Source of the DNA: Oligoflexia bacterium | GTDB lineage: Bacteria; Bdellovibrionota; Bdellovibrionia; JABDDW01 | Assembly: GCA_034439615.1 (NCBI GenBank) | Contig: JAWXAT010000030.1 | Span: forward strand, 1 to 64,000 | Direction: 5' to 3' | DNA length: 64,000 bases | Shown: positions 27,306 to 37,207 of the stretch, piece after piece | Layout of the letters: each line of letters begins with the position of its first letter | Position numbering within the stretch: the stretch's first letter is position 1 | The notes under the pieces: generated by a model | Told to the model about the DNA's origin: nothing | The model's input: only the letters and a program-made list of their open reading frames with translations | Databases searched by the model: none | Program-made: the position numbers and the translations under genes

Positions 27306-28006
27306 GAATTTGGAGTGTAGGCCAAGGGGATTTCATAAGCATAATTAATCAAAAAGAATGTCTCTTTATTGATGCGGGAGGAAGTATTGACGCATCACTG
27401 AAGATGCTTTTGTTTTTACGTGAATCGTGTCGAGAGAAGACGAATCATATTTTCATTTCACACTTTCACCGCGATCATTTGATGAATTTTGAAAGACTTA
27501 AAAAACATTTAAAGAAAGTAGAAGTTTATGTTTCAACTTCAAAGCCACAAAACTTTATGGGCAAAAAGTTTATGCATAAACTTATGTTGCACTCAGACTT
27601 ACATATCATAAGCAATGGTTTTAAAAAGAAATTCTCTAAAGTTGATTTGAAATGTCTGTGGCCTCCGAAAAACTTTAAGCACTCTAAAGATGAAAATGAC
27701 AACAGTCTTGTACTTTTATTAAATATCTCCGGGCTAAAAATCTTATTAACCGGAGATATTTCAAAAAAAGTTGAACGCAAATTAGAACTTCAACCAATTG
27801 ATATTTTAAAAGTTGCACATCACGGAAGTAACACCAGTACAACTGATGAGTTTCTTGTAAAAACAAAACCAAAAGCGTGTGCTATTAGTGTTGGTGTGAA
27901 AAACACCTACGGGCATCCTCACCCAAAAGTTCTAAAACGATTGACACAAAATCATTGCATCCCTTTAAGAACAGATCAGTTGGGTTCGCTTGTTATGGAT
28001 TTATAG
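27200..28006 (+). CDS. ComEC, metallo-beta-lactamase-fold part (split gene, frame 2)
   Basis: The 268-residue protein has an N-terminal hydrophobic helix (~10-25) and then the ComEC C-terminal domain. This shows WSVGQGDFISI, LFIDAGGS, the HxHxDH-type motif HFHRDH (~94-99), ILLTGDIS (~177-184) and VAHHGSNTSTTDEFL (~198-212). The domain probably degrades the non-transforming DNA strand in the periplasm. It overlaps the channel gene by 106 bp in the -1 frame. Either a -1 frameshift at 27230-27236 makes one protein, or this ATG (AAGGAA 10 bases ahead) starts a separate subunit. Confidence 0.8.
   Translation: MGIYLRKYCLFFMALIITFTYAIPILEKPTPKTQLRIWSVGQGDFISIINQKECLFIDAGGSIDASLKMLLFLRESCREKTNHIFISHFHRDHLMNFERLKKHLKKVEVYVSTSKPQNFMGKKFMHKLMLHSDLHIISNGFKKKFSKVDLKCLWPPKNFKHSKDENDNSLVLLLNISGLKILLTGDISKKVERKLELQPIDILKVAHHGSNTSTTDEFLVKTKPKACAISVGVKNTYGHPHPKVLKRLTQNHCIPLRTDQLGSLVMDL
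27230..27236 (+). other. candidate -1 ribosomal slippage heptamer T_TTT_TTA
   Basis: In the frame of the channel gene the codons are TAT TTT TTA TGG. The heptamer T_TTT_TTA (27230-27236) is therefore in the exact register for a -1 slip (X_XXY_YYZ, the sequence HIV-1 uses). After the slip, reading continues as ATG GCG at 27236, which is the frame of the ComEC hydrolase gene. I have not shown a downstream stimulating structure. A natural split with reinitiation at 27200 (AAGGAA ahead) is the alternative. Confidence 0.4.
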
Positions 28007-28018
28007 GTTTTGTGCCTG

Positions 28019-28264
28019 CTAAGAGCTGATTTTTTCTAAACTACTGACATCATTTGCATCGATGTCTTTTTTATTACCATCATACAAAAATACAAGTCTA
28101 CCGCGAACGCGGCCGTCTGAAGTGATACGTACATTGTGATCAGTGATATGACCTCTGAGGTATTTTCCGGCCTTAGTGATAATAAGAACAGTTGGTGTTG
28201 CTGGGCTTTGAGCGCCTTCTGGCAACACCAAACTGTCTACCAATTCAACAAATTCAAAACGCAT
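28019..28264 (-). CDS. small cytoplasmic protein of unknown function
   Basis: The 81-residue protein has no signal and is rich in beta-strand-like residues. GKYLRGHITDHNVRITSDG and VRGRLVFLYDG suggest a small beta-barrel fold, but I recognise no family. It lies 18 bp downstream of ald on the same strand, so the two are likely cotranscribed. It converges on the comEC hydrolase gene 12 bp away. No function can be assigned. Confidence 0.6.
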   Translation of the reverse strand: MRFEFVELVDSLVLPEGAQSPATPTVLIITKAGKYLRGHITDHNVRITSDGRVRGRLVFLYDGNKKDIDANDVSSLEKISS

Positions 28265-28282
28265 TTGAGTATCGAATCACTT

Positions 28283-29389
28283 TTAGATTTTAAGTGGTTC
28301 GTAAGGTAAACCCAAATCGCGAGCTACTTGTTCGTAAACTACTTTGCCACGATAAACGTTTACACCTTTGTAAAGCGCTTTGTCTTTTGCACACGCTTCT
28401 TCAACACCCAAATTAGCCAGCATGATGGCGTATTTCAAAGTCACGTTTGTTAATGCGTAAGTTGATGTCCGAGAGAAAACTCCGGGCATATTAGGCACGC
28501 AATAATGAATGACTCCATCAACTTCAAATGTAGGGTCTTTATGACTTGTGGGCCTGCATGTTTCAATACAACCCCCTTGGTCAACAGCGATATCAACTAC
28601 AACACTGCCCTTTTCCATTTGACCAATCATTTCACGAGTAACGAGATGGGGAGCTTTTGCTCCTGGAACAAGTACTGCACCAATTAACAAATCGGTTTCT
28701 GGTACAGAGCGTTCGATATTGGTGATGTTTGAATGCAGAGTTTGAACCTTGCTTCCGAACACATCATCTAAATATTCTAAACGACGAAGGCTAATATCTA
28801 AAATTGTAACTTGGGCACCAAGGCCGACTGCCATTTTAGCCGCATTGATTCCTGATACACCGCCACCAAGAATGGTAACTTTACCCCGTTGAACTCCGGG
28901 AACTCCGCCTAATAAAATACCTTTTCCACCGCGATCGCGTTGCAAATAAGATGCGCCCACTTGTGTTGCCATACGCCCTGCAACTTCAGACATCGGAACA
29001 AGTAGTGGAAGACTTCCGTCATCAAGTTGAATTGTTTCGTATGCAACCCCTTTGATTTTACGATCAAGGAGTGCTTTTGTGAGTACGGGTTCTGGAGCTA
29101 AGTGAAGATAGGTGTAAAGAATTTGATCTTCTCTGAGCATTGGGTACTCTTCAGGAAGTGGCTCTTTTACTTTTATGATCATATCAGCTTTGGCGTAGAC
29201 TTCTTTTTTAGAATCAATAATCGTCGCGCCCGCTTTTTCATATAAAGCATTACTGATACCGCTGCCGATACCTGCGTCTTTTTCAACAAGTACTTTATGA
29301 CCTTCTCTTACAAGGGCTTTAACGCCACTTTCAACAAGGCCAACTCGATTTTCGCTTTGTTTAATTTCCTTTGGTACACCTATAATCAT
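28283..29389 (-). CDS. ald: alanine dehydrogenase
   Basis: I chose the ATG at 29389 because AGGAG lies 6 bases before it, giving 368 residues, the usual length. Family motifs are [18 protein letters not shown] (1-18), YTYLHLAPE (with the catalytic His), the Rossmann glycines [22 protein letters not shown] (in pieces, ~168-189) and [11 protein letters not shown] (~299-309). It interconverts L-alanine and pyruvate with NAD+ and ammonia in the cytoplasm. In an amino-acid-eating organism it would mainly break down alanine (inference). Confidence 0.94.
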   Translation of the reverse strand: MIIGVPKEIKQSENRVGLVESGVKALVREGHKVLVEKDAGIGSGISNALYEKAGATIIDSKKEVYAKADMIIKVKEPLPEEYPMLREDQILYTYLHLAPEPVLTKALLDRKIKGVAYETIQLDDGSLPLLVPMSEVAGRMATQVGASYLQRDRGGKGILLGGVPGVQRGKVTILGGGVSGINAAKMAVGLGAQVTILDISLRRLEYLDDVFGSKVQTLHSNITNIERSVPETDLLIGAVLVPGAKAPHLVTREMIGQMEKGSVVVDIAVDQGGCIETCRPTSHKDPTFEVDGVIHYCVPNMPGVFSRTSTYALTNVTLKYAIMLANLGVEEACAKDKALYKGVNVYRGKVVYEQVARDLGLPYEPLKI

Positions 29390-29491
29390 GCTTGTCTCCT
29401 GGAACTTGTGTACGCTCAAAATAAGATACGCTACACGTTGAAGTTGAGTTTTGAGAGAGCCGATTCTATACTCACTATTTCGGAAACGTCA

Positions 29492-30283
29492 ATGCTAAGA
29501 ACACTATGTTTTATAATGATTTCAGGGCTTTTTTGGGTAGCAACAACTCTCGTTGCACTGCCACAAGCCTATGCCGTCCCACCTGAGGGTTTAGAGGCCT
29601 ATGCACTTGGTGGCCGTGGAGGCAAAAACCAAAGCCTTCTCTACGTAAACGCTGGTTATGTGAACCCCTCTTGGCTTTCTGATTATGAAACATTTCAAAC
29701 TTATGTGTCAGTGGGAAATCGGGCGGGAAATTACATTACAGCCGGGGGCCATGTCACAGCTGGAAACCGTTTCGCTGATCGCGATGGCTATTTTATCAGA
29801 TACGATCAAACCTTTTATAACCAATCGATGTCACTCAAACTCACTCACATTGATTATCGCTACATCAATGCGGGTAAAAATATAATCTCTCTAAATTACA
29901 ACGCAGGTTTGGGAATTGGTAAAACCGCAAAATTTTATTTTGCATTGGGAATGTACTACAGGTTTTCACTTAATAGTTGGAACACACCCACATGGAGCCC
30001 CACAAACTACAACACCGAAGATAAAGAGTATTACCCAGAGTTTTGCTTTGGTACAAAGTTACTTTTAAATGGCGACAATTATATTACCGTTGATCTCAAT
30101 AACCGTGATGTTTTTAATTCTTACAACGGAGATAATCTAGCCTCAGATGTGACACTTAATCTTGTTTCAGGTAAGTCACTCACTTGGCGCCTCACCAGTA
30201 GCACTCGCTATTCAAGTTTGTTATCGGGTACGGCAAATGTTAACGAGCAGACTTTTTTGTTGGGAATAATGACCGGCCTTTAA
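29492..30283 (+). CDS. putative outer-membrane beta-barrel protein
   Basis: I chose the ATG at 29492, which opens a signal peptide (MLRTLCFIMISGLFWV... AYA); earlier in-frame codons overlap ald. The ~263-residue protein has alternating aromatic and polar strands (e.g. SLLYVNAGYVNPSWLS, FYFALGMYYRFSLNSW) and ends with a hydrophobic strand (FLLGIMTGL), as expected for a barrel of ~10-12 strands. I recognise no specific family. Its stop shares TTAA with the convergent YitT-type gene. Confidence 0.65.
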   Translation: MLRTLCFIMISGLFWVATTLVALPQAYAVPPEGLEAYALGGRGGKNQSLLYVNAGYVNPSWLSDYETFQTYVSVGNRAGNYITAGGHVTAGNRFADRDGYFIRYDQTFYNQSMSLKLTHIDYRYINAGKNIISLNYNAGLGIGKTAKFYFALGMYYRFSLNSWNTPTWSPTNYNTEDKEYYPEFCFGTKLLLNGDNYITVDLNNRDVFNSYNGDNLASDVTLNLVSGKSLTWRLTSSTRYSSLLSGTANVNEQTFLLGIMTGL

Positions 30284-31146
30284 TGATGCACAACCTTTTT
30301 AATCACACCACCCTCAGCACTTGCCAGTGCATTAATGACGATAAATGCTTGAGCATCAATCTCATGTACAATTTTTTTAATCTCACCCACTTCTAAACGT
30401 GTAACAACACAATATAATATTTCTTGATCAACTTGGCTCTTACCACCGAAACCTCTAAGCACCGTTACGCCTCGACCCAACATGCCCGTGATTTTTTCAC
30501 GAATTAAACTATTATGTGCAGATATAATTGTAATAGCTGTGAAACCTTCAAATCCGTTAACAACAAATTCTAAAGTTTTAGCAGCGGTCACGTAAGTAAG
30601 TATGGAGTAGAGAGCTTGATCTACTCCCAATAATGACAAGGCCACTAAAAATAGAACTATATTAAAACCTAAGATCACATCCCCGACCCTTAAGATGTGA
30701 ACACGTTTACTAATTAACAAAGCTGCGATTTCTGTTCCGTCAAGTACAGCACCGCCTTTAATCGCAAAACCGATACCAGCACCAATGAAAAACCCACCAA
30801 AAACAGCTGTGAGTATGAGATCTTGAGTTATATCTGGAAATGGTAACACCACCAAAGTGAGTGCAAGACCTGCAATGGCTAGAGTACTACGAATTGCAAA
30901 TGCACTACCAAGATGCCAATACGCAATAAAAATAAATGGGATGTTTACAAGTGGCAACCAAATCGAAAGAGGCAAAGATGTGGTTTTAGCTAAAAGCATT
31001 GAAATTCCGGTGACACCGCCATCAATAAAGTTACTTGAAAATAAAAATCCCTTAAGACCCAATGCCGCTGAAAAAATACCAATGACAATCAAGAAGGCAT
31101 TTTTTGTTTCAAATAAAAATCGATTCCTCATTGAGTACAACACCAC
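30280..31146 (-). CDS. YitT family membrane protein (DUF161 + DUF2179)
   Basis: The 288-residue protein has five or six membrane helices in the YitT pattern (FLFSSNFIDGGVTGISMLLA, AVFGGFFIGAGIGFAIKGGAVLDGTE in part). A ~85-residue cytoplasmic DUF2179 domain follows (GRGVTVLRGFGG, YCVVTRLEVGEIKKIVHEID, ~225-275). The DUF2179 domain binds small ligands in some homologues. Transport function is unproven for the family. It lies 17 bp downstream of the phosphoesterase gene on the minus strand. Confidence 0.85.
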   Translation of the reverse strand: MVLYSMRNRFLFETKNAFLIVIGIFSAALGLKGFLFSSNFIDGGVTGISMLLAKTTSLPLSIWLPLVNIPFIFIAYWHLGSAFAIRSTLAIAGLALTLVVLPFPDITQDLILTAVFGGFFIGAGIGFAIKGGAVLDGTEIAALLISKRVHILRVGDVILGFNIVLFLVALSLLGVDQALYSILTYVTAAKTLEFVVNGFEGFTAITIISAHNSLIREKITGMLGRGVTVLRGFGGKSQVDQEILYCVVTRLEVGEIKKIVHEIDAQAFIVINALASAEGGVIKKVVHH

Positions 31147-31163
31147 CCTACTACTTTTAATTA

Positions 31164-31994
31164 TTATAAATTCACTTGCCGAATCGCAATTTCAGAGCCG
31201 TTGATAACTACTTTCACATAACCCACGCGATTACCGATATCGAGGATATTATTGCATGCACCGGTCACAAGATACCGGGTGCCACCAATAACTTGTTCAC
31301 TATAGCCGTGGTAATGACCACCGATAACAAGTTTCACACTATATTCACGCATGATTGATTTAAAGACCGTGGCCTCTTCATCGCTTGAAAGTTTAAAAAG
31401 TGTTGAAAATTCTCCTGAAAAAATAGGAAAGTGCGTGACTATGATTTTAATGGGTTTTGTTGTCGTTTTTAAATCATTTCGCAACCAATTGAGTTGATCT
31501 TCGCCAAATGTTCCGTTTGCAGAATCAAGCATAATGATATGTGCATTACCGACGTTAAAAGAATAGATCGATCTACCAACAATGCGCTTATAGTTGTTCC
31601 ATCCGCCAAAAAAAATATCGTGGTTACCGATTGCTGGATACACAGGGTGATTGCTTGCATTTATTTGCGCCATAAACGTTGTAAGTTCTGATTCGATTCC
31701 TGTGTTAGAATCATCTCCTGCGATAACCGCAAACGCATCACCATCTGCCCGACTATTTTGCAAAGCTCTGGCCATGACATTTCCACCTGAAGAACTTCCA
31801 ATATGAGTATCACCCATTGCGGCAAAACTAAAACTCGTTGGATTTGCCACAGAGAGATCTGGAAATGTGCGAAGTCCGCTGTTCATGTTTTCCCAAAAGC
31901 GTTGCGTCACACCATCTATTTCTAGATTTGTGCATGCTCCATAGATGACGGCAAATCCAATGACAACTTTGAGAGCTAATTTTTCGGAAATCAT
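31164..31994 (-). CDS. exported calcineurin-like metallophosphoesterase
   Basis: The 276-residue protein starts with a hydrophobic export signal ending YGAC (Cys ~21), a possible though weak lipobox. The five metallophosphoesterase motifs are present in order: GDTHIG (~61-66), GDDSN (~92-96), GNHDIF (~121-126), THFPIF (~188-193) and GGHYHG (~226-231). Two metal ions would be bound by these Asp/His/Asn residues. The substrate is unknown. It is ~10 bp from lpxC on the same strand, so it is likely cotranscribed and acts in the periplasm or on the membrane. Confidence 0.8.
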   Translation of the reverse strand: MISEKLALKVVIGFAVIYGACTNLEIDGVTQRFWENMNSGLRTFPDLSVANPTSFSFAAMGDTHIGSSSGGNVMARALQNSRADGDAFAVIAGDDSNTGIESELTTFMAQINASNHPVYPAIGNHDIFFGGWNNYKRIVGRSIYSFNVGNAHIIMLDSANGTFGEDQLNWLRNDLKTTTKPIKIIVTHFPIFSGEFSTLFKLSSDEEATVFKSIMREYSVKLVIGGHYHGYSEQVIGGTRYLVTGACNNILDIGNRVGYVKVVINGSEIAIRQVNL

Positions 31995-32003
31995 TAAAAA
32001 AGC

Positions 32004-32918
32004 TTAGCCGAACTGAGATCTAAGGTAAAGATCTTCAAAACCTGAAGAGTAAGAAAGTGGACTTGAAAGTTCGATAATTCGATATGAATCTATCGCTGAT
32101 AGGAGCTTTTGTACAAAACCATGCATAACGTCATGACCGGCTTTATGAAGTACGATGTGTCCTAATATGGGTGAACCCACCATGAGCAGATCACCAATTG
32201 CATCCATTGCTTTATGCCTAACAAACTCATCACTGTAACGTAGACCATCAGGGTTTAAAACATCGCGCTCATCTAATACAACAGCGTTATCAAGACTTCC
32301 ACCCAGAGCTAAACCCTTTTTCTTAAGCGCTTCGACGTCTTTTAGAAACCCAAAAGTGCGTGCAGTAGAAAGCTCGCGGCTAAAAGTATGCTCGTTCACA
32401 TCTAGTTCAATACGTTGACGTCCGATTTTTTGATGTGGAAAATCAATAACACAACTTAATCGATATCCATTGTGTGGAAGTGCGTATGCGTACTTATCAC
32501 CTTGCGAAAAATAGATTGGCTGCGTGACATAATAATATTTTCTTAAAGCCCCTTGCTCAACAATTGCAGCTTCTTGAAGTGCCCTGAAATAACAATTCGC
32601 TGAACCATCACCAATGGGAAGTTCTGGGCCGTCAAGCTCGATAAAGAGATTATCAATTTGAAGAGCTGCGATGGCAGACATGCAATGTTCTACTGTAGAT
32701 ATGGCAAAAAGCTCACTGCCAAGAACAGTTGCCATTTGAGTTGCACGCACGTTTCTTGATTGGGCCCGTAATGCAGGCAAACCCGAAATATCTTTTCGTA
32801 CAAAGTAAATGCCCGTATTTTCTGGAGCTGGTTTAAAGGAAATATGAGCACGAGTTCCTGAATGAAGCCCGATACCTTCAACACTTACTGCCTTTTGAAT
32901 TGTTTTTTGGTAAACCAT
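32004..32918 (-). CDS. lpxC: UDP-3-O-acyl-N-acetylglucosamine deacetylase (LpxC)
   Basis: This 304-residue enzyme has the early block VEGIGLHSG (~13-21), VEHCMSAIAAL (first zinc His, ~75-85), ELPIGDGSA (~99-107), RTFGF (~196-200), DEFVRHKAMDAIGDL (second His and Asp ligands) and HKAGHDVMHGF at the end. It performs the first committed step of lipid A synthesis, on the cytoplasmic side. It heads a minus-strand run with the phosphoesterase and the YitT-type gene. Confidence 0.95.
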   Translation of the reverse strand: MVYQKTIQKAVSVEGIGLHSGTRAHISFKPAPENTGIYFVRKDISGLPALRAQSRNVRATQMATVLGSELFAISTVEHCMSAIAALQIDNLFIELDGPELPIGDGSANCYFRALQEAAIVEQGALRKYYYVTQPIYFSQGDKYAYALPHNGYRLSCVIDFPHQKIGRQRIELDVNEHTFSRELSTARTFGFLKDVEALKKKGLALGGSLDNAVVLDERDVLNPDGLRYSDEFVRHKAMDAIGDLLMVGSPILGHIVLHKAGHDVMHGFVQKLLSAIDSYRIIELSSPLSYSSGFEDLYLRSQFG

Positions 32919-33036
32919 ATCAATCTACTTATACGCAAAGTTTATGCCGTGAACTTGGAATCGTAATAATCAAGGTTAACACTTTGATATAACTGTGTTT
33001 AAGAAAATTCCAGACTATAGACTAGATTAAGAAATT

Positions 33037-33084
33037 ACACATGTGTGTTGCAAAATAACAACACAGTTTTATGCATTTATGCAT
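33037..33084. promoter_or_regulatory. palindromic cluster between lpxC and a divergent lipoprotein gene
   Basis: Three symmetric elements lie in the 200-bp divergent gap: ACACATGTGT (33037-33046), TGTGTTG-N8-CAACACA (33044-33065) and ATGCAT-TT-ATGCAT (33071-33084). Placement just before the plus-strand lipoprotein gene suggests operators for a dimeric regulator, but none has been linked to a known factor. Confidence 0.3.
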
Positions 33085-33118
33085 CAAATAAGTTACACAA
33101 CATTCCGATCACTAAATT

Positions 33119-33409
33119 ATGAGAATAACGACGAAGTTATTGACGCCAGAAATTTTAAATCAAAATAAAAAGCTAACTTTGTATTTTATTTGTTTAATCT
33201 CAACACTGGCTTTTACCGCCGGTTGTGCCAGCAATTCATACCGCGAAAATAATTATGACGATAATGCATTTTGGATCGGACAATCATCACCCGCCCCAAG
33301 AAGCACACCTCGAAAACCCAGCTCACAATTTTTTAACCGCTCATGTGAAGAAGACGGGCAATGGGGTCTTTACGGTGGTAAAAGATTTTCTTGTTACTAC
33401 TCAGATTAA
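33119..33409 (+). CDS. small lipoprotein of unknown function
   Basis: The 96-residue protein has a hydrophobic stretch ending in the lipobox FTAGC (Cys at ~39), so the mature part is about 58 residues. That part is Asn/Ser/Pro-rich with two later cysteines in SCEEDGQW and RFSCYYSD. The ATG lacks a visible ribosome site, and the 15 residues before the hydrophobic core are long for a signal, so the true start may be slightly later. Its stop shares TTAA with convergent ruvB. I recognise no family. Confidence 0.55.
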   Translation: MRITTKLLTPEILNQNKKLTLYFICLISTLAFTAGCASNSYRENNYDDNAFWIGQSSPAPRSTPRKPSSQFFNRSCEEDGQWGLYGGKRFSCYYSD

Positions 33410-34470
33410 AAAAGTGATGACTGATTTTCTTCACGTTTTGCTTGCCCTAAAGCAAGTAGAGGTGAATTTGCAGGAACTTTAAAACCCATATGTTCATAAG
33501 CCAAAGGCATCGCACAACGCCCCCGTGAAGTTTTCATTACAAACCCTTCTTGAATTAAAAATGGCTCGTAAACATCTTCAATAGTTTCACGCTCTTCATT
33601 TATCGCAGCTGAGAGAGTATCAATACCTGTGGGGCCACCACCAAATTTTTCAATAAGCGTACTTAGGATTTTTCGATCCATGGAATCAAGCCCACGTGTA
33701 TCTACCTCTAAAGCTTGAAGTGCAGATTTTGCGATTTTTAAAGTTATTTTGCCATCATTTTGAACTTGAGCAAAATCACGAACACGCTTGAGTAAACGAT
33801 TTGCGATACGCGGAGTTCCCCGTGAACGTTTTGCGATTTCTTCAGCAGCATCATCGCCCAGCTCAGCTCGTAAGATGCCCCCACTTCGACGTAAAATTGT
33901 GACAAGATCTTTTGGCTCGTAAAATTCAAGTCGTGAAACAATACCAAAGCGATCTCTCAAAGGAGATGTCAACATACCCGCTCTTGTTGTTGCTCCAATG
34001 AGAGTGAATCTTGGCAATTGAAACTTCATCGTGCGTGCACCTAAACCTTCACCCGTAACCATATCTAAGAAAAAATCTTCCATTGCTGAATAAAGATATT
34101 CTTCAACGATTTGATTTAGACGGTGAATCTCGTCGATAAAAAGAATGCTATGGGGTTTTAAATTAGTCAAAATCGCAGCTAAATCACCTTTTTTATCAAG
34201 AGCTGGGCCAGATGTTGTTTTCATATCAACGTTCATGGTTTTTGCGATGATATGTGCAAGGGTTGTTTTACCAAGCCCCGGGGGGCCATAAAAAAGACAA
34301 TGATCAAGTGCTTCGCTTCTTTTTTTAGCGGCTTCAATAAACACTTCAAGATTAGCTTTTACTTTTGTCTGCCCAGGAAAATCGCTTAGACTTTCAGGTC
34401 GTAAAGAACGTTCAAGCCCCGCATCATCTAGAGTTACTTCACTACTCGTTAGGGATTCAATATCTGTCAT
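33406..34470 (-). CDS. ruvB: Holliday junction branch-migration ATPase RuvB
   Basis: The ~354-residue protein has [12 protein letters not shown] (~23-34), Walker [10 protein letters not shown] (~61-69), Walker [10 protein letters not shown] (~108-116), GATTRAGML and the winged-helix end ([15 protein letters not shown]). I prefer the ATG at 34470, since earlier in-frame starts run into ruvA and exceed the family's usual start. It forms hexameric motors with RuvA at Holliday junctions. It is last in the order ruvC-ruvA-ruvB. Confidence 0.95.
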   Translation of the reverse strand: MTDIESLTSSEVTLDDAGLERSLRPESLSDFPGQTKVKANLEVFIEAAKKRSEALDHCLFYGPPGLGKTTLAHIIAKTMNVDMKTTSGPALDKKGDLAAILTNLKPHSILFIDEIHRLNQIVEEYLYSAMEDFFLDMVTGEGLGARTMKFQLPRFTLIGATTRAGMLTSPLRDRFGIVSRLEFYEPKDLVTILRRSGGILRAELGDDAAEEIAKRSRGTPRIANRLLKRVRDFAQVQNDGKITLKIAKSALQALEVDTRGLDSMDRKILSTLIEKFGGGPTGIDTLSAAINEERETIEDVYEPFLIQEGFVMKTSRGRCAMPLAYEHMGFKVPANSPLLALGQAKREENQSSLF

Positions 34471-34492
34471 GTCACACCACTCATTTTTTTCA

Positions 34493-35116
34493 TTAAATAT
34501 TTCCTGATAAACCATTTAGCGCACTGCGAATGACTGATTGAATATCGTCCATCCAAACGTCTTCTTCTAAACCATCAAGTGTGCGTTCAATTTCATATGG
34601 CTTGTAACCCAAATGCGTAAGAGCTGATTGAACTTCTGCGCGCATTTTTCTCACACCCACTGACTTTGGAAGCTTTGTGGTTGGAGCTGCATTTTGACCA
34701 TCGTCTAAAATAAGTTCTGATAATTTCCCTTTAAGTTTCACCACGACATGTTCTGCGGTTTTTTTACTGACTTTTGGTAATTTAGTTAATGATGCGACGT
34801 CACCCTCTTCAATTAAGTGAGCGAGATCGAACCATGAAGCCCCTGACATAATATTAAGAGCACTTTTTGGCCCTACGGAGTCTACTTTTATTAAAGATAA
34901 AAAAAGTTCTTTTTCTTGTGCCGATATAAAACCAAAAAGCGCGGCCCCTTCAGATCTGTATTGTGTATGAATAAAAAGTCTGCAGGCAGCACCTGTTTCA
35001 CCAAGATTTTCTATAGTGTTTTTTGCACAAAACACTTCATACCCGACGCCTGAAACATCGACCACGAGGGCTGAGTCTTTTTTATCGATGATTGTACCGT
35101 TTAAAAAAGCAATCAT
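34493..35116 (-). CDS. ruvA: Holliday junction-binding protein RuvA
   Basis: The 207-residue protein shows the N-terminal OB domain ([30 protein letters not shown]) and helix-hairpin-helix elements ([31 protein letters not shown]). Its C-terminal domain ([18 protein letters not shown]) contacts RuvB. It binds four-way junctions as a tetramer. The start overlaps the ruvC stop by 4 bp, so translation is coupled. Confidence 0.94.
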   Translation of the reverse strand: MIAFLNGTIIDKKDSALVVDVSGVGYEVFCAKNTIENLGETGAACRLFIHTQYRSEGAALFGFISAQEKELFLSLIKVDSVGPKSALNIMSGASWFDLAHLIEEGDVASLTKLPKVSKKTAEHVVVKLKGKLSELILDDGQNAAPTTKLPKSVGVRKMRAEVQSALTHLGYKPYEIERTLDGLEEDVWMDDIQSVIRSALNGLSGNI

Positions 35117-35619
35117 GTTAACACTTCCAAATCTTTCATACGTTTTCGTGTCGTCGCGATTCTTACATGATGAATAGCAAGGGCTAAGGCATCACTCATG
35201 TCAAATCGTGCCATAGCTGGCAACCCTAAAAGAGCTTGCACAATAAATTGAACCTGCTCTTTTTCTGCTCGCCCATGACCAACAAGACTTGCTTTGATTT
35301 CAGTAGGTGCATATTCAAATATGGGGCACCCAAAACGAGCTGACTCATACAAACAAACACCACGGGCTTGGCCCAGTTTAGTTGCGCTGTCTGCATTTTT
35401 AGCGAAGAACATTTTTTCGATCGAAACTGCGTCGGGTTTATGTTGTTGAAATATTTCTTGAAGGCCAAGGCCAATATCTAAAAGTCTTTTGGGCATGGAA
35501 TCTTTTTTATTTCCTTCAATCACACCAAACGCAATGCATCTAAGTACGCCATCTACTTCGCGCACAAGTCCATAGCCGGTAAAATGACTTCCAGGATCAA
35601 TCCCAAGAACTAGCCCCAT
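35113..35619 (-). CDS. ruvC: Holliday junction resolvase RuvC
   Basis: The 168-residue protein carries the four acidic active-site residues expected of RuvC: D8 (GIDPGS), E68 (SIEKMF), D140 and D143 (FDMSDALALAIHH). The family block GQARGVCL and the Lys/Gln-containing GHGRAEKEQVQ are also present. It cuts Holliday junctions symmetrically after branch migration by RuvAB. It leads the ruvCAB operon, separated by 75 bp from a divergent TPR gene. Confidence 0.95.
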   Translation of the reverse strand: MGLVLGIDPGSHFTGYGLVREVDGVLRCIAFGVIEGNKKDSMPKRLLDIGLGLQEIFQQHKPDAVSIEKMFFAKNADSATKLGQARGVCLYESARFGCPIFEYAPTEIKASLVGHGRAEKEQVQFIVQALLGLPAMARFDMSDALALAIHHVRIATTRKRMKDLEVLT

Positions 35620-35693
35620 ATTTATATATATCTATCACAAGGATCTTTTGTATGCCTATGGCAAAATGCAACAGCCTATGTTAGCGATTAAGT

Positions 35694-36527
35694 ATGAACC
35701 AAGATGTGAGTTCATTTGTTGAGCGCTATCAGCTCATTTATGAACGAGACCCTCAATCAAAAGTTTTTGCACCCCTGGCTGAAGCTTATAGGCGCATGGG
35801 TTTGATTGACGAAGCCATAGATCTTGCAGAACGAGGCGTTAAAAGACACCCTCATTTTGCAAGTGGACGCGTGGCTCTTGGAAAATGTTTTTTCCAAAAA
35901 CGCGAGTACCAAAAAGCCCTAGAAGAATTAAAAATCGCCGCCGATCTTTCACCTGAGAATCTCTTAGCTCACCAAATTATGGCCGACTGTTATTTAAAAC
36001 TCAAAAAACCCACAGACGCATTAAATGCCTATAAAATGGTTTTATTTATAAATCCCCATGATGCACGAACCAGTGAAATCGTTCGGAAACTTGAAGATGA
36101 AGTATACGCTGAAGTAAAACCACAAACTTGGGCCGAAGAAGATTTTTCCATGGAAAAACTAGCTGATGTCGCTACAAAAGCCAACGCTGTGGGTTTTAAA
36201 AATTCTAAAAACAAGAATGATAAAACTCAAGACGTTGCACTTTCTACTTCATCAGAAGGTGCAGATTTTGAAAGAAATTTAGCACTCTTAGATACACGCA
36301 TGAACCGTGGTGATTGGACCACAGCTTGTGATCATTTAGATCAGCTTTTAGAACTCTACCCTCAAAATAGTGAACTACTTAAACGTAAAACCCATATCGA
36401 TGAACTCAGCCAAAATTCTTTTGATATTGGTGAATGGATCAGCCCTCTTCAAAGTAATGTGAAGAATAAAAAAATCGAAAAACTAGAAAATCTCTTATCT
36501 ACCATCGATTCTCGCCGAAAAGCTTGA
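35694..36527 (+). CDS. TPR-repeat protein
   Basis: The 277-residue cytoplasmic protein has about three clear TPR units in residues 15-120: VFAPLAEAYRRMGLIDEAIDLA, ASGRVALGKCFFQKREYQKAL (in part) and AHQIMADCYLKLKKPTDAL. A charged linker and one more repeat-like segment (~190-235) follow. TPRs mediate protein-protein contacts; no partner is evident. It lies 58 bp upstream of efp, which has its own strong ribosome site. No export signal is seen. Confidence 0.75.
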   Translation: MNQDVSSFVERYQLIYERDPQSKVFAPLAEAYRRMGLIDEAIDLAERGVKRHPHFASGRVALGKCFFQKREYQKALEELKIAADLSPENLLAHQIMADCYLKLKKPTDALNAYKMVLFINPHDARTSEIVRKLEDEVYAEVKPQTWAEEDFSMEKLADVATKANAVGFKNSKNKNDKTQDVALSTSSEGADFERNLALLDTRMNRGDWTTACDHLDQLLELYPQNSELLKRKTHIDELSQNSFDIGEWISPLQSNVKNKKIEKLENLLSTIDSRRKA

Positions 36528-36585
36528 TTTCAATCGCCTCCTCAGATACATCTGCTTTTCTCGCTACGGCGCATTTGGAGGATAC

Positions 36586-37158
36586 ATGGCATCAGTTTAC
36601 GAAGTTTCAGATTTTAAACGAGGACTCAAAGTCGAAATCGATGGAGTCCCTTGGGAAATAACTGATTTTCAGCATGTAAAACCCGGAAAAGGTAACGCAT
36701 TCACTCGCACAAAACTCCGCAATCTCATTACTGGCGCCAATCTTGAGAAAACATACAAGAGTGGTGAAAAATTCAATGTGCCCGACCTCATGCAAAAAGA
36801 GATGCAATTTCTCTATAAAGACGAATCTGGTTTTAACTTCATGGACACCACTAATTACGAACAGATCAATCTTCATGCTGAAAACGTAGGTGCTGCGGCT
36901 GATTATCTCCTTGAAAATTTGACGATCTATATTTTATTTTTTAACGGCAAGGCCATTGGTATTGACCTACCCAATAGTGTAGTTTTGACAATCGTCGAGA
37001 CAGACCCGGGAGTTCGCGGCAACACAGTAAGTGGCGGAACCAAGCCCCTAAAGCTTCAAACAGGCCTTGTCATCAATGGCCCCCTTCATCTATCAGAAGG
37101 CGATAAGATCAAAGTCGATACACGGACTAATTCATATATCGAAAAAATGAATAAATAA
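36586..37158 (+). CDS. efp: translation elongation factor P
   Basis: The 190-residue protein has the three-domain EF-P layout. The loop HVKPGKGNAFTRTKLRNL carries the conserved Lys (K35) that is modified in many bacteria. The closing signature is VINGPLHLSEGDKIKVDTRT, near the family pattern. It helps ribosomes through proline runs; the Pro-rich LysM protein here would be one client (inference). A GGAGG site sits 4-5 bases before the ATG. No modification enzyme gene is in this window. Confidence 0.95.
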   Translation: MASVYEVSDFKRGLKVEIDGVPWEITDFQHVKPGKGNAFTRTKLRNLITGANLEKTYKSGEKFNVPDLMQKEMQFLYKDESGFNFMDTTNYEQINLHAENVGAAADYLLENLTIYILFFNGKAIGIDLPNSVVLTIVETDPGVRGNTVSGGTKPLKLQTGLVINGPLHLSEGDKIKVDTRTNSYIEKMNK

Positions 37159-37207
37159 TCGCAATATTGCACCGCTTCAAATTCATCGCAGAAACTTAGC
37201 TAATTAC

